From JAQVCM01 sp040403095 (lineage in GTDB: Bacteria > Bacteroidota > Bacteroidia > Flavobacteriales_D > Crocinitomicaceae): a stretch of 64,000 nt of DNA. The first letter of the stretch is position 1. Each line of letters starts with the position of its first letter. Of the stretch, positions 43,363 to 51,968 are shown piece after piece. The notes under the pieces were generated by a model. It was not told the DNA's origin and searched no databases. It was given only the letters and a program-made list of their open reading frames with translations. The stretch spans positions 1-64,000 of the forward strand of contig JBBALI010000017.1 of the NCBI GenBank assembly GCA_040403095.1, given 5' to 3'. The position numbers and the translations under genes are program-made.

Positions 43363-44400
43363 ATGCAAACATCCAAAATTCTTTATTGGGGCGCTCAACT
43401 TGGCGGTTGGTTGGTTTATGCAATGTTGACAATTCTCGCAACATATGCCGACAATCCAGCCAAAATGAATTCGCAGTTTTGGATTTCATTGTTGCTAATG
43501 ATCGCTTCCGGATTAGCAGTGACACATTTAATGCGTTTATTTCTATTAAATAGAAATTGGCTTAGACTTAAATTTGGACCGCTGGTACCAAGAATTGTCT
43601 CTATTTCAATCATTTGCGCAAGTATTTTTGTTGCCTTAATTCATATCACTTCTTGGATTGTAGAACGTGAAAATATTTTCAGCAATTCAGTTTTTAACCT
43701 GGAACTTTTGATTGATATTTTGAGCACCACATTATTGATGATCTTGTGGAATGCAATCTATTTTACGTACCATTTTTTTAAAATGTCAATCGACCAAGAA
43801 TTGCATAATTTACAATTACAATCAAGTCAAAACGAAATTGAATTGAAAACTTTGCGCTCCCAATTGAATCCACATTTTTTGTTTAACTCTTTGAATAGTA
43901 TCCGTGCTTTGATTGATTTAGAACCTGCAAAAGCCAAACAATCAGTTACAACATTGTCCAATCTCCTTCGTAATTCGTTGGTTATAGGAAAGAATGAATT
44001 TATCACTTTGGCAGAAGAACTACAAATTGTCAAAAGTTATTTAGAGCTTGAAAAGATTCGATTTGAAGAACGACTAGAAGTTTATTGGGAAATTGATGCA
44101 TCACTGAATGAAATTCTGGTTCCTCCTTTTATTTTGCAAACGCAAGCTGAAAATGCCATCAAACACGGAATTTCCAAAATTGTTGAAGGAGGGAAAATTG
44201 TTATTTCTACGAAACGAATTGATGAAAATTGGATTGAATTGATTGTTTTGAATTCAGGTGAATTGGGATTTCAGGTAGACACTGGAATTGGAATTGAGAA
44301 TTCTAAAAGAAGATTAGATTTACAGTATAATGGAAATGCTTTATTTAAATTATTTCAAAATGATGAGCATGTCATTTGCAGCATAAAAATGAAGATATGA
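43363..44400 (+). CDS. LytS-like sensor histidine kinase
   Basis: A 345-aa membrane kinase of the His_kinase (LytS/YehU) group. The N-terminal half has four membrane helices (about 10-30, 42-62, 75-100, 110-135) and no large extracellular domain. The kinase part carries LRSQLNPHFLFNSLNSIRALI (about 165-185, phospho-acceptor His in NPHFLFN at about 170), the N-box PPFILQTQAENAIKHG (about 255-270) and a short G-box GIGIENSKRRL (about 310-320). It should autophosphorylate on His and pass phosphate to the LytTR regulator whose ATG overlaps its stop codon (ATGA). Signal unknown. Confidence 0.88.
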   Translation: MQTSKILYWGAQLGGWLVYAMLTILATYADNPAKMNSQFWISLLLMIASGLAVTHLMRLFLLNRNWLRLKFGPLVPRIVSISIICASIFVALIHITSWIVERENIFSNSVFNLELLIDILSTTLLMILWNAIYFTYHFFKMSIDQELHNLQLQSSQNEIELKTLRSQLNPHFLFNSLNSIRALIDLEPAKAKQSVTTLSNLLRNSLVIGKNEFITLAEELQIVKSYLELEKIRFEERLEVYWEIDASLNEILVPPFILQTQAENAIKHGISKIVEGGKIVISTKRIDENWIELIVLNSGELGFQVDTGIGIENSKRRLDLQYNGNALFKLFQNDEHVICSIKMKI

Positions 44401-45131
44401 GAGTTATAATCATTGATGATGAAAGATTAGCAAGGGAAGAATTAAAATCTTTGCTTGCTCAATTTAGTTTTATAGAAATTGTGGATGAGGCCAAAAATCC
44501 AGAAGAAGGAATTGCTAAAATCAAAGAGCATAAGCCAGATTTAATCTTTCTAGACATTCAAATGCCAGGAATGAATGGTTTCGATATGTTGAAAAAGTTA
44601 GATGAAATTCCAAAAGTCGTTTTTGTCACTGCTTACGATGAATTTGCCTTGAAAGCATTTGAAGTCAAAGCATTAGATTATTTGCTAAAACCTGTTGATC
44701 CTGAACGATTAAAGGAAACTATTCAGAAAGTGCAACAACCTGAAGAAGAATTTGCTACCACATTAAATTCTTTGCCAGCCCAAAAAGAAAAGGTTTTGCA
44801 AGCAGGAGATAAAATTTTCATCAAAGATGGTGAAAAATGCTGGTTCATCGATATCGCTGAAGTGCGCATGTTTGAATCTGATGGAAACTACGTAAAAGTT
44901 TATTTTGATAGATTTAGACCGTTAATTTTGCGTTCATTAAACAGTTTGGAAGATCGTCTAGATCCAAAATTGTTTTTTAGGGCTAATCGAAAATTCATCA
45001 TCAATTTAAATTGGATCAGCAGTGTCGAAAACTGGTTCAACGGTGGACTTCAAGTAAGTTTGAAAGACGGAGAAAAAGTTGAAATTTCTCGCCGTCAAGC
45101 CATTCGTTTTAAAGAATTGATGAGTTTGTAA
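44397..45131 (+). CDS. LytTR-family response regulator
   Basis: A 244-aa protein from ATG 44397, a 4-base ATGA overlap with the kinase stop; the frame also opens at TTG 44376 but that would lie inside the kinase gene. The receiver domain is at about 1-115 (RVIIIDDERLAREELKSLL, phospho-Asp in LIFLDIQMPGMNGFDML at about 53, TAYDEFALKAFEVKALDYLLKP), and the LytTR DNA-binding domain at about 135-244 (GDKIFIKDGEKCWFIDIAEVRMFESDGNYVKVYF, RANRKFIINLNWI). It regulates genes at LytTR sites whose identity is not deducible here. Cognate partner of the upstream kinase. Confidence 0.92.
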   Translation: MRVIIIDDERLAREELKSLLAQFSFIEIVDEAKNPEEGIAKIKEHKPDLIFLDIQMPGMNGFDMLKKLDEIPKVVFVTAYDEFALKAFEVKALDYLLKPVDPERLKETIQKVQQPEEEFATTLNSLPAQKEKVLQAGDKIFIKDGEKCWFIDIAEVRMFESDGNYVKVYFDRFRPLILRSLNSLEDRLDPKLFFRANRKFIINLNWISSVENWFNGGLQVSLKDGEKVEISRRQAIRFKELMSL

Positions 45132-45139
45132 ATCATGAA

Positions 45140-45970
45140 TTAGACCAAAGAAATATGGTCTTCATGAATTTCAACCAATCTTTGCTTGTACAAATTCCCA
45201 AGTGCTTGCTTGAATGTTTTTTTGCTCATTCCTAAAGTATCACGGATTGCATCTGGATCACTTTTGTCTGTCAAACGCAGTTTTCCTTCGTTTTTTTCCA
45301 AATATTTCAAGATAATTTCACTGTTTGGCTCAATTTTCTGAAATCCAGGTTTTTCCAACGAAATATCCAATTTTCCATCCTCACGAACTTTGGTGACATA
45401 CCCTTTGCAACGTTCTCCGCGTTTCAAAAATCTGAAAATATCACTGTTATAAATCAGGCCGCTATAGGTATCGTTTACAACAACGTTTTTCCCTAAATCT
45501 GTTGTTTCACAGATCAATACATCCACTTCGTCTTTTTCTTTGACAACAATTAATTCTGTTTCAAAAAACTTTTTCACTTTGGCTGAAGCGACCAATCTTT
45601 GCGTGGCTTCGTCTAAATATAAATAAACAAGGTAATATTTACCTTCTTCCATTTTCAAACTTTGTTCTTTGAAAGGAACGAGTAAATCTTTTTCAAGACC
45701 CCAATCCAAGAAAGCACCAAAATGAGTTACTTCTTTGACTTTTAGAAATTCAAATGAATTTAATTCAATCAATGGTTTTTCTGTTGTTGCAACCAATCGA
45801 TCTTCAGAATCAAGGTATAAAAAAACTTCGATTTCATCTCCAATAGATAAATCTGGAGTCAAATATTTGGTAGGCAACAAAACGTCATTGTCTTCGTCAT
45901 CGCCCAAATAAGCGCCGGGATTGGTGAAACGTAATATCGTAAGTTTATTGTATTGACCGAGATGCATCAT
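45140..45970 (-). CDS. cvfB: S1-domain RNA-binding protein, CvfB-like
   Basis: A 276-aa cytoplasmic protein. It has three S1/OB-like domains: about 3-60 (GQYNKLTILRFTNPGAYLGDDEDNDVLLP), 68-130 (VKEVTHFGAFLDWGLEKDLLVPF) and 140-210 (EVDVLICETTDLGKNVVVNDTYSGLIYNS), with VTKVREDGKLDISLEKPG linking to a C-terminal winged-helix (about 220-276, ILKYLEKNEGKLRLTDKSDPDAIRDTLGMSKKTFKQALGNLYKQRL). This order is that of CvfB/YitL-type regulators, which bind RNA and modulate expression; the target here is unknown. Two adjacent ATG codons (45970 and 45967) are both possible starts. Confidence 0.85.
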   Translation of the reverse strand: MMHLGQYNKLTILRFTNPGAYLGDDEDNDVLLPTKYLTPDLSIGDEIEVFLYLDSEDRLVATTEKPLIELNSFEFLKVKEVTHFGAFLDWGLEKDLLVPFKEQSLKMEEGKYYLVYLYLDEATQRLVASAKVKKFFETELIVVKEKDEVDVLICETTDLGKNVVVNDTYSGLIYNSDIFRFLKRGERCKGYVTKVREDGKLDISLEKPGFQKIEPNSEIILKYLEKNEGKLRLTDKSDPDAIRDTLGMSKKTFKQALGNLYKQRLVEIHEDHISLV

Positions 45971-45986
45971 AATTTTTTGTAAAGCA

Positions 45987-45994
45987 CAAAGGTA
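45987..45994 (-). promoter_or_regulatory. -7 box of cvfB
   Basis: TACCTTTG on the minus strand, exact TAnnTTTG match, 16 bases from ATG 45970. No convincing -33 element. Confidence 0.45.
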
Positions 45995-46054
45995 GGAATA
46001 TTCAAGTATGTTTGAATATTTTCTGAAATATCAATATTAGAATTATTTAAGCAC

Positions 46055-46089
46055 AAAAAAAGGTTACCAAGTGAAACCTAATAACCTTT
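46055..46089 (-). terminator. Terminator of the universal stress protein gene
   Basis: On the minus strand the 8-bp stem AAAGGTTA/TAACCTTT (46082-46089 with 46059-46066) encloses 15 nt and is followed by T residues (complement of 46055-46058). It lies about 22 bases after the stop codon. Confidence 0.65.
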
Positions 46090-46110
46090 GCAATTTATCA
46101 ATCTAAGATT

Positions 46111-46917
46111 TTAAAAGTACGAACTTGACGCTGATTTTGAATTGATAATCGCACAAGGCAAATTCAATTCATTAGTCATCAATGATTGCGCAAATTTGTC
46201 AAATTGAGGCAACAAACTTTCTGTGTGATATGCCAAAGCGATTAAATCTCCTTGATTTGTTTTTGTGTAATCAATAATTTTCTTTTGAAATGAACCGCCG
46301 CCATCAAAGTGCGTCACATTAGAAACTAATTTTCTATCATCATATTGATTTTTAACCAATAAAATACGCGTTGCCATTTTTTTACTTTGCAATGGATCAG
46401 TCACTTTTTCAGTCACAATGTGTAATTCTGCATTAAACATCATCGCTAGATCTCCAGCAACATTTGTGATTTGAAGACTTTCTGCCGTTAAATCAATCGG
46501 AACAATAATTTTCTTGATTTCAATTAAAGGTGTTTTTTCTTGAACAACCAAAAAAGGCACATTCGAGCTGGTAATCACTTTCATTGCGTGACTTCCAAAT
46601 AATTTTTGCATTCCTACTTGACCATGCGTTCCCATGATGATCAATTGTGCATATTCCCTTTTGGCGATTTTGCCAATGTCTTCAAAAATTGTCCCAACTT
46701 CAACCAAAGAAGTTAAAATCACATTTGTTTCTTTTGGAAAGCCTTCAAGAATAGAATCCAATTTTTGTTTGGCTGCGGCAATTTTACTTTTATCAGAAAC
46801 TATATGTACAACTTGAATTTCCGTTTTAACGTGTTTACCAATGTGCATGGCATATTTTAATGCAACGTCACCAACACTTGTGAAATCATGGGGTACTAAA
46901 TATAAATTATGACTCAT
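46111..46917 (-). CDS. Tandem-domain universal stress protein
   Basis: A 268-aa protein with two UspA-fold domains (about 1-130 and 135-268). The first has YLVPHDFTSVGDVALKYAMHIG, a long helix, QLIIMGTHGQVGMQKLFGSHAMKVITSSNVPFLVV (the GxxGxxxxxxGSxA nucleotide-binding loop typical of ATP-binding Usp). The second half (IVPIDLTAESLQITNVAGDLAM, LIALAYHTES) lacks that full loop, so only domain 1 is likely to bind ATP. Usp proteins help cells survive starvation and stress; no partner gene is adjacent. It has its own -7 box and terminator. Confidence 0.85.
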   Translation of the reverse strand: MSHNLYLVPHDFTSVGDVALKYAMHIGKHVKTEIQVVHIVSDKSKIAAAKQKLDSILEGFPKETNVILTSLVEVGTIFEDIGKIAKREYAQLIIMGTHGQVGMQKLFGSHAMKVITSSNVPFLVVQEKTPLIEIKKIIVPIDLTAESLQITNVAGDLAMMFNAELHIVTEKVTDPLQSKKMATRILLVKNQYDDRKLVSNVTHFDGGGSFQKKIIDYTKTNQGDLIALAYHTESLLPQFDKFAQSLMTNELNLPCAIINSKSASSSYF

Positions 46918-46932
46918 AGTTTATTTTTTATT

Positions 46933-46940
46933 CAAAAATA
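46933..46940 (-). promoter_or_regulatory. -7 box of the Usp gene
   Basis: TATTTTTG on the minus strand; a TTG lies 15 bp upstream (46956-46958). About 16 bases from ATG 46917. Confidence 0.45.
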
Positions 46941-47032
46941 ACGAAAAATAATGTTCAATGGTTGATTTTGAATCACCAATGAACAAATTATATCTTTGAA
47001 TGATTAAATGTAATTTTTTGCTAAACAATTGA

Positions 47033-48334
47033 TTAACGACACACTGAAATTTTAACGCTAATTTTTTTGATTTTTTTCTTGTGAAAAAGCGCTTTGATTT
47101 TATTGTATTTTTTCGCTTTTATTGCAATATAACTATAAGAATCAAACACTTCGATGATTCCAATTTCAGTTGCGTCACAATCCATTTCTTTCATGAAAAA
47201 TCCAGCAATGTCCATTTTGCGAATTTTGTCTTTTCTGCCAACACTCAAGTACAAAGTTGTCCATCCAGTTTCTTGAAAATGACCAATGATTTCTGGAACT
47301 TTCTCATTTTTAATTTGCAAGGAATTTGTGTATTCTGGCAATGGTTCATCTTCAGAATGTACCAAATAAACTTTTCCATCTTTTTGCATTCTTGCCGTAC
47401 GACCATTTCTGTGCGTGAAATCCTGCAAGGTATGAGGGAATTGATAGTGAACAACATAGCTGATGTCTGGAATGTCCAATCCTCGAGCAGCTAAATCTGT
47501 ACAAACCAACAAATTTTCACTTCCATTTTTGAATTTAATTAAAGCTCGTTCTCTTTCAGGTTGTTCCATTCCGCCGTGAAATAGAACATTACTTTTTCCA
47601 TATTCAATTAAGTGTTTGGAAATTCGTTCAGTCGCTTCACGATGTGAACAAAAGATCAAAGTTGGACTTGGTTTTAAAGTAGCTAAAAATGAAACCAATG
47701 CAAAAAGTTTATCGTGACCGTCTGCTTTGATGCCATGAAAAGAAATATCCGGTTTTTCTGCTTCAAGAAAATCGTGCGTAGTAAACGTAAATCCTTTGAT
47801 AATTTCTGGCAACTCATCAATCTTAGTCGCGCTGATTAATTGTATTGATTTAATCTCATTTCCGTAAGAGTAAATTTCATTGATTTCTCTTAAAAATCCC
47901 ATTTCAAGGGTTTTGTCGTACTCATCAATGATCAGATGTGAAAATCCTTTTAAACCTTTGGTTTCTCTTCGGAAATGGTCCAACATTCGTCCTGGTGTTG
48001 CAACAATCACTCTTGGATTTTGCTCCATTTGTTGGGCTTCATTTTTGTAGGAATGTCCGCCATAACATAAAACAGTTTTGATTTCTGTTTTTAATGAACT
48101 CCAATTTTTAGCAACTTGATGTGCCAATTCGCGTGTTGGACAAAGTATTAAGATTTGCTCATTTTCAGGAGCTTTCTCTAAAATTTCGATTAATTTGATT
48201 AAATATGCCAATGTTTTTCCACTTCCAGTATTGGCGAGCAATATTGAAAAAGGACTTTTATCTTGGAAGTAAACGGATTGCATGTCAGTTGGACGCTCAA
48301 GTCCTGCATTGACAAAATATTGATTGTAATTCAC
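47033..48334 (-). CDS. DEAD-box type RNA helicase with DbpA-like C-terminus (motif II reads DEYD)
   Basis: A 433-aa helicase starting at GTG 48334. Motifs in order: LANTGSGKT (Walker A, about 33-41), PTRELAHQV (about 65), ATPGRMLDHF, LIIDEYDKTLEMGF (motif II, about 134-147, DEYD instead of DEAD), SATK (motif III, about 165), FCSHREATERI, TDLAARGLDIPDI (V) and HRNGRTARM (VI, about 307). The C-terminal ~65 residues (KMDIAGFFMKEMDCDATEIGIIEVFDSYSYIAIKAKKYNKI) match the DbpA RNA-binding fold that docks on 23S rRNA hairpin 92. It therefore probably works in ribosome assembly or rRNA remodelling. A -7 box lies only 4 bases before the GTG. Confidence 0.85.
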   Translation of the reverse strand: MNYNQYFVNAGLERPTDMQSVYFQDKSPFSILLANTGSGKTLAYLIKLIEILEKAPENEQILILCPTRELAHQVAKNWSSLKTEIKTVLCYGGHSYKNEAQQMEQNPRVIVATPGRMLDHFRRETKGLKGFSHLIIDEYDKTLEMGFLREINEIYSYGNEIKSIQLISATKIDELPEIIKGFTFTTHDFLEAEKPDISFHGIKADGHDKLFALVSFLATLKPSPTLIFCSHREATERISKHLIEYGKSNVLFHGGMEQPERERALIKFKNGSENLLVCTDLAARGLDIPDISYVVHYQFPHTLQDFTHRNGRTARMQKDGKVYLVHSEDEPLPEYTNSLQIKNEKVPEIIGHFQETGWTTLYLSVGRKDKIRKMDIAGFFMKEMDCDATEIGIIEVFDSYSYIAIKAKKYNKIKALFHKKKIKKISVKISVCR

Positions 48335-48338
48335 GCCA

Positions 48339-48346
48339 CAAAGTTA
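48339..48346 (-). promoter_or_regulatory. -7 box of the helicase gene, nearly leaderless
   Basis: TAACTTTG on the minus strand ends 4 bases before the GTG start at 48334, so the mRNA would begin at or next to the start codon. Confidence 0.5.
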
Positions 48347-48400
48347 GGAATAAAGCCCAATGATTTTTATTCAAACTATTTCAATTCCGAAGTTTAGACT

Positions 48401-50692
48401 TTATTTACCCAATTCTTCAACTCTTTTTTGGCGTTGCATCGGGTTTTCTTTGTCTTTTTGTTGTTGAAATAATTGGAATCTTGTTGGTTGCACAGCAGTT
48501 GGCCACGAATTATTATCCAAATCACAATCAGCAGTTTCTAAGAATGGATCTATTCTTATTGATTTCACTTTTTGGTCTAAAATCAAAACTTTTGAAACTT
48601 GTGTTTCGTCCATTCTCCAAATTTCAGCAGGAATTCTGATGACATCCGTTTTTCCATCTTCAAATGTTACTTGAATGATAACAGGAGAAACCAATCCGCC
48701 TTTATTACTGATTTTTAATTCGTAAAATTCTTTTCCGCTATTCAATAATTTCAATTCTTCTGGAGTCATTTTTTGTTTCAACTCTTCGTATTGTTTTTTA
48801 TCCAATGCATCTGCTTCATAAATTTTACGTTTGGCATAAAAATCATCAATTGTTGGATCCAATTCATTTACCGTTTTTTCGATGCTTGTTTTATTTCTTG
48901 TATCTCCAATAAATTGATCTTTTTGAGCAACCTTTTCTTTGTTGATTTGCTTTTCAACCATTGGGTCTTGTGTGTTTAATTCAAAATGATTTACGTCATC
49001 TAATGAAATATCAACAAACTCGGTAGAGTAGAACCAACCTCTCCAAAACCAATCTAAATCCACTGCAGAAGCATCTTCCATCGTTCTGAAAAAATCTGCT
49101 GGCGTTGGATGTTTGAATTTCCATCTTTCGCAATACATTTTAAAAGCGTAATCAAAAAGTTCGCGACCCATGATTGTTTCTCTTAAAACGTTTAATGCAG
49201 TGGCAGGTTTTCCATAGGCATTATTTCCAAATTGGTAAATAGACTCAGAATTGGTCATAATTGGCGAAATAAACTTTGGATTTCCGCGCATGTAATCTGC
49301 AATCATATAAGCTGGACCACGGCGAGATGGATATCCGCGTTCCCATTCTTGTTCTGTCAAATATTGTACAAAAGTATTTAATCCTTCATCCATCCACGAC
49401 CATTGTCTTTCGTCAGAATTGATAATCATAGGGAAGAAATTGTGTCCAACTTCATGGATAATCACGCCCCACATGCCGTATTTTGTTTCTTCTGAATACG
49501 TTCCATCTTCCTCAGGACGACCACCATTGAAACAAATCATTGGATATTCCATCCCGATCTGTTTAGAATGCACAGAGATGGCGACGGGATAAGGATAATC
49601 AACGGTATATTTTGAATATGTTTTTAAAGTATGTGCAACCAATTTGGTAGAATATTTTTCCCACAAAGGATTTCCTTCTTTTGGATAATAAGACATCGCC
49701 AAAATGGATTTTCCGCCAATTTTTACGGATTGTGCATCCCACATGAATTTTCTTGAACTTGCAAATGCAAAATCTCGCACATTGATTGCTTTAAAGATCC
49801 AAGTTTTGGTTTTTGACGTGCCTTCTTTTTCGTTTTCTTCAGCTTCAGCTTGCGTAACAATCAATACTGGTTTATCAGAAGTCGAAGCTGTTTTCATTCT
49901 CGATTTTTGTTCGGCAGTTAATACTGAGGAAGCATTTTGCAATTCTCCAGTTGCACCAACGATGTGGTCAGCAGGAACAGTGATGCTGACATTGTAATCA
50001 CCAAAAGGAAGCGTAAATTCTCCTTTGCCTAAAAATTGTTTGTTTTGCCAACCTTCAACGTCATTGTAAACACACATTCTTGGGAAGAATTGTGCAATTG
50101 TATAAAGGTAATTTTTATCTTTCTGGAAATATTCTAATCCTGATCTTCCTCCAACTTTGTCTCTATCATTGACATTGTACCACCATTTGATTTTGAAGGA
50201 AATACTTTGATTTGGCCCCAATGCTTGCGGTGGATCAATGCGCATCATCGTTTTGTTGATGAAATATTTTAAATTTTGACCGTTTGTTGCTTGCACATAT
50301 TCGATTTTGAAGCCACCGTCGTAATAGAACATTTTTCTTTTTACATCATTGATGCTTTTGAAATCTTCCATTTTTTCGACCTCAATTAATTTTGAATCAG
50401 AATTTTGCGCGTAAATATTTTGGTCTAATTGCAACCACAAATATTCTAATTTATCGGGAGAATTGTTGGTGTAAGTGATGATTTCTTCTCCTCGAATCAT
50501 TTGTTTTTCGTCATCTAAAACCAAATCAATTTTATAATCTGCCTTTTGCTGATAATAATGATTTCCTGGAGCACCTGCTGCGGTTCTAAATTCATTGGGA
50601 GTTGGTAATTCAATATCTAATTGAGCAAATTTTGTTTGAGCAAAACTGCTTATACTTAGAACTAATAGACTTGAAGATAGAAATATTTTCAT
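48401..50692 (-). CDS. M1-family zinc aminopeptidase-like protein
   Basis: A 763-aa exported metallopeptidase with a signal peptide (1-18, IFLSSSLLVLSISSFAQ). The zinc site is HEVGHNFFPMIINSDERQWSWMDEGLNTF, with HExxH at about 411-415 and the distal Glu in WMDEGLNTF at about 434; PVAISVHSKQIGMEYPMICFNGG (about 368-390) carries the GAMEN-like exopeptidase motif in altered form (GMEYP). Such periplasmic M1 proteins of Bacteroidota have long N-terminal beta domains and a C-terminal extension, as here. The DUF6702 gene lies 4 bases upstream on the same strand and the two are probably co-transcribed. Confidence 0.88.
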   Translation of the reverse strand: MKIFLSSSLLVLSISSFAQTKFAQLDIELPTPNEFRTAAGAPGNHYYQQKADYKIDLVLDDEKQMIRGEEIITYTNNSPDKLEYLWLQLDQNIYAQNSDSKLIEVEKMEDFKSINDVKRKMFYYDGGFKIEYVQATNGQNLKYFINKTMMRIDPPQALGPNQSISFKIKWWYNVNDRDKVGGRSGLEYFQKDKNYLYTIAQFFPRMCVYNDVEGWQNKQFLGKGEFTLPFGDYNVSITVPADHIVGATGELQNASSVLTAEQKSRMKTASTSDKPVLIVTQAEAEENEKEGTSKTKTWIFKAINVRDFAFASSRKFMWDAQSVKIGGKSILAMSYYPKEGNPLWEKYSTKLVAHTLKTYSKYTVDYPYPVAISVHSKQIGMEYPMICFNGGRPEEDGTYSEETKYGMWGVIIHEVGHNFFPMIINSDERQWSWMDEGLNTFVQYLTEQEWERGYPSRRGPAYMIADYMRGNPKFISPIMTNSESIYQFGNNAYGKPATALNVLRETIMGRELFDYAFKMYCERWKFKHPTPADFFRTMEDASAVDLDWFWRGWFYSTEFVDISLDDVNHFELNTQDPMVEKQINKEKVAQKDQFIGDTRNKTSIEKTVNELDPTIDDFYAKRKIYEADALDKKQYEELKQKMTPEELKLLNSGKEFYELKISNKGGLVSPVIIQVTFEDGKTDVIRIPAEIWRMDETQVSKVLILDQKVKSIRIDPFLETADCDLDNNSWPTAVQPTRFQLFQQQKDKENPMQRQKRVEELGK

Positions 50693-50696
50693 GGAG

Positions 50697-51200
50697 TTAA
50701 TTTTTCAAATAAATGAGAGATGATTTCTGATTTTGCAGAAAAACTGCCGATTGTTTACTATTATTTTGAATGAAAGTCAATTTATTTTGTTGTGCTTCAA
50801 AAACATCCATCATTGTGCTAAAAGTGATGTTTAGTTTTTCTTTTATAAATACATTTTCAGCTAAAAGGTAAATTTGAATCATTCCAGTTGCTGAAATTTC
50901 GTAGCCCAATAGATGGAAATCTACATTTTGATTGTCAAACTCTGCTTGAAAAGATTTTAAAATAAATTTTTCAATTTCCAAATTTGCGAGAGAATCGTTT
51001 ATCAAAAATTCTAAACTTTGATCGATTGCGTTTGATTTCATTAATACATCTTCTAAATCATGCGCAGAAAGTACGATGGTTGTTTCCAAAGAATGGTTGA
51101 TTTCATTGTACTGTATCTCAGCAAATCCAAAATAATAGCTGTGAGACCAAGCACTTGCGCTAAGTAAAAAACTAGAGAGAAATAAGAAAATAAATTTCAT
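50697..51200 (-). CDS. DUF6702 family exported protein
   Basis: A 167-aa protein with a signal peptide (1-19, FIFLFLSSFLLSASAWSHS). The mature start HSYYFGFAEIQYNEINHSLETTIVLSAHDLEDVL (about 20-55) matches the DUF6702 pattern; DQSLEFLINDSL and ATGMIQIYLLAENV follow. DUF6702 genes are often the immediate upstream partners of M1 peptidase genes in Flavobacteriales, and that is the case here, with a 4-base gap. The role is unknown; a chaperone or inhibitor-like function for the peptidase is inference. Confidence 0.75.
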   Translation of the reverse strand: MKFIFLFLSSFLLSASAWSHSYYFGFAEIQYNEINHSLETTIVLSAHDLEDVLMKSNAIDQSLEFLINDSLANLEIEKFILKSFQAEFDNQNVDFHLLGYEISATGMIQIYLLAENVFIKEKLNITFSTMMDVFEAQQNKLTFIQNNSKQSAVFLQNQKSSLIYLKN

Positions 51201-51207
51201 GACTTCC

Positions 51208-51215
51208 CAAAAATA
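51208..51215 (-). promoter_or_regulatory. -7 box of the DUF6702-M1 operon
   Basis: TATTTTTG on the minus strand, 7 bases before ATG 51200, so the leader would be only a few nucleotides. A TTTG (51230-51233) lies 14 bp upstream, shorter than usual. Confidence 0.45.
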
Positions 51216-51308
51216 AGAAAGATATTAAACAAATGTTAAATTCTCAAGAAAATCTATTTGTGACTATCCAAGTTTCATTGTTACCTTTACTCTTATAAAC
51301 GTTTTGAA

Positions 51309-51962
51309 ATGACAAAAACTGCGGTAAGAAAATATGTAGCAAGTTTGTTTTTTGCTTTGCTTGTGTTCTCAATTTCTTTTTATCAAAATTTTGAGTGGGC
51401 TTTGAGTTTCGTTTTGTCTTGGAATATATTTGGGATTTCATATTTGATTTTTAATCTCATTTTATTCTCTAAGTCGGATGCAAAGCAAATTCAAAAGCAA
51501 TGTGCCAAGGAAGACGTCAGTAGTTGGATTCTTTTTGCCTTTGTTGTGTCAGCGTGTTTAATTGGCTTGTTGAGTGTTTTAAGTTTTATAAACAATACAA
51601 ACTCTTGGCAATCCGGTTCAATTATTGGTTCTATTCTATGTATATTAGCCGTTGGATTTTCTTGGTTGATGGTGCATTTGGCTTTTGCGGTTCGATATGC
51701 GCACCTATATTATGGTGACAATAACAAGCAATTTTCAAAACATGCGAAAGGATTGATTTTTCCTGAAGACGAACTACCAGATTATTTTGATTTCACCTAT
51801 TTTTCTATTGTTATTGGAATGACATTTCAAGTTTCTGATGTTGTGATTACATCAAAAGGGGTTAGAAGATTGGTTTTAATCCATTCAATTATTGCATTTA
51901 TTTTCAATACGGTAATCATCGCGATGACTGTAAGTCAAGTAATTGGGATGAATAATAAATAG
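51309..51962 (+). CDS. DUF1345 family membrane protein
   Basis: A 217-aa integral protein with five predicted helices (about 9-25, 28-53, 73-98, 105-127 and 183-212). The diagnostic DUF1345 stretch is WLMVHLAFAVRYAHLYYGD (about 119-137), followed by the hydrophilic GLIFPEDELPDYFDFTYFSIVIGMTFQVSDVVITSKGVRRLVLIHSIIAFIFNTVIIA (about 148-207). The function is unproven. It is divergent from the DUF6702-M1 operon and ends 7 bases before the convergent flavoprotein gene. Confidence 0.82.
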   Translation: MTKTAVRKYVASLFFALLVFSISFYQNFEWALSFVLSWNIFGISYLIFNLILFSKSDAKQIQKQCAKEDVSSWILFAFVVSACLIGLLSVLSFINNTNSWQSGSIIGSILCILAVGFSWLMVHLAFAVRYAHLYYGDNNKQFSKHAKGLIFPEDELPDYFDFTYFSIVIGMTFQVSDVVITSKGVRRLVLIHSIIAFIFNTVIIAMTVSQVIGMNNK

Positions 51963-51968
51963 CCAAGT

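Noticed and set aside
46991..46998. TATCTTTG box on the plus strand
   Set aside because: It matches TAnnTTTG but points into the 3' end of a minus-strand gene with no plus-strand gene downstream; treated as a chance match or an untested antisense start.
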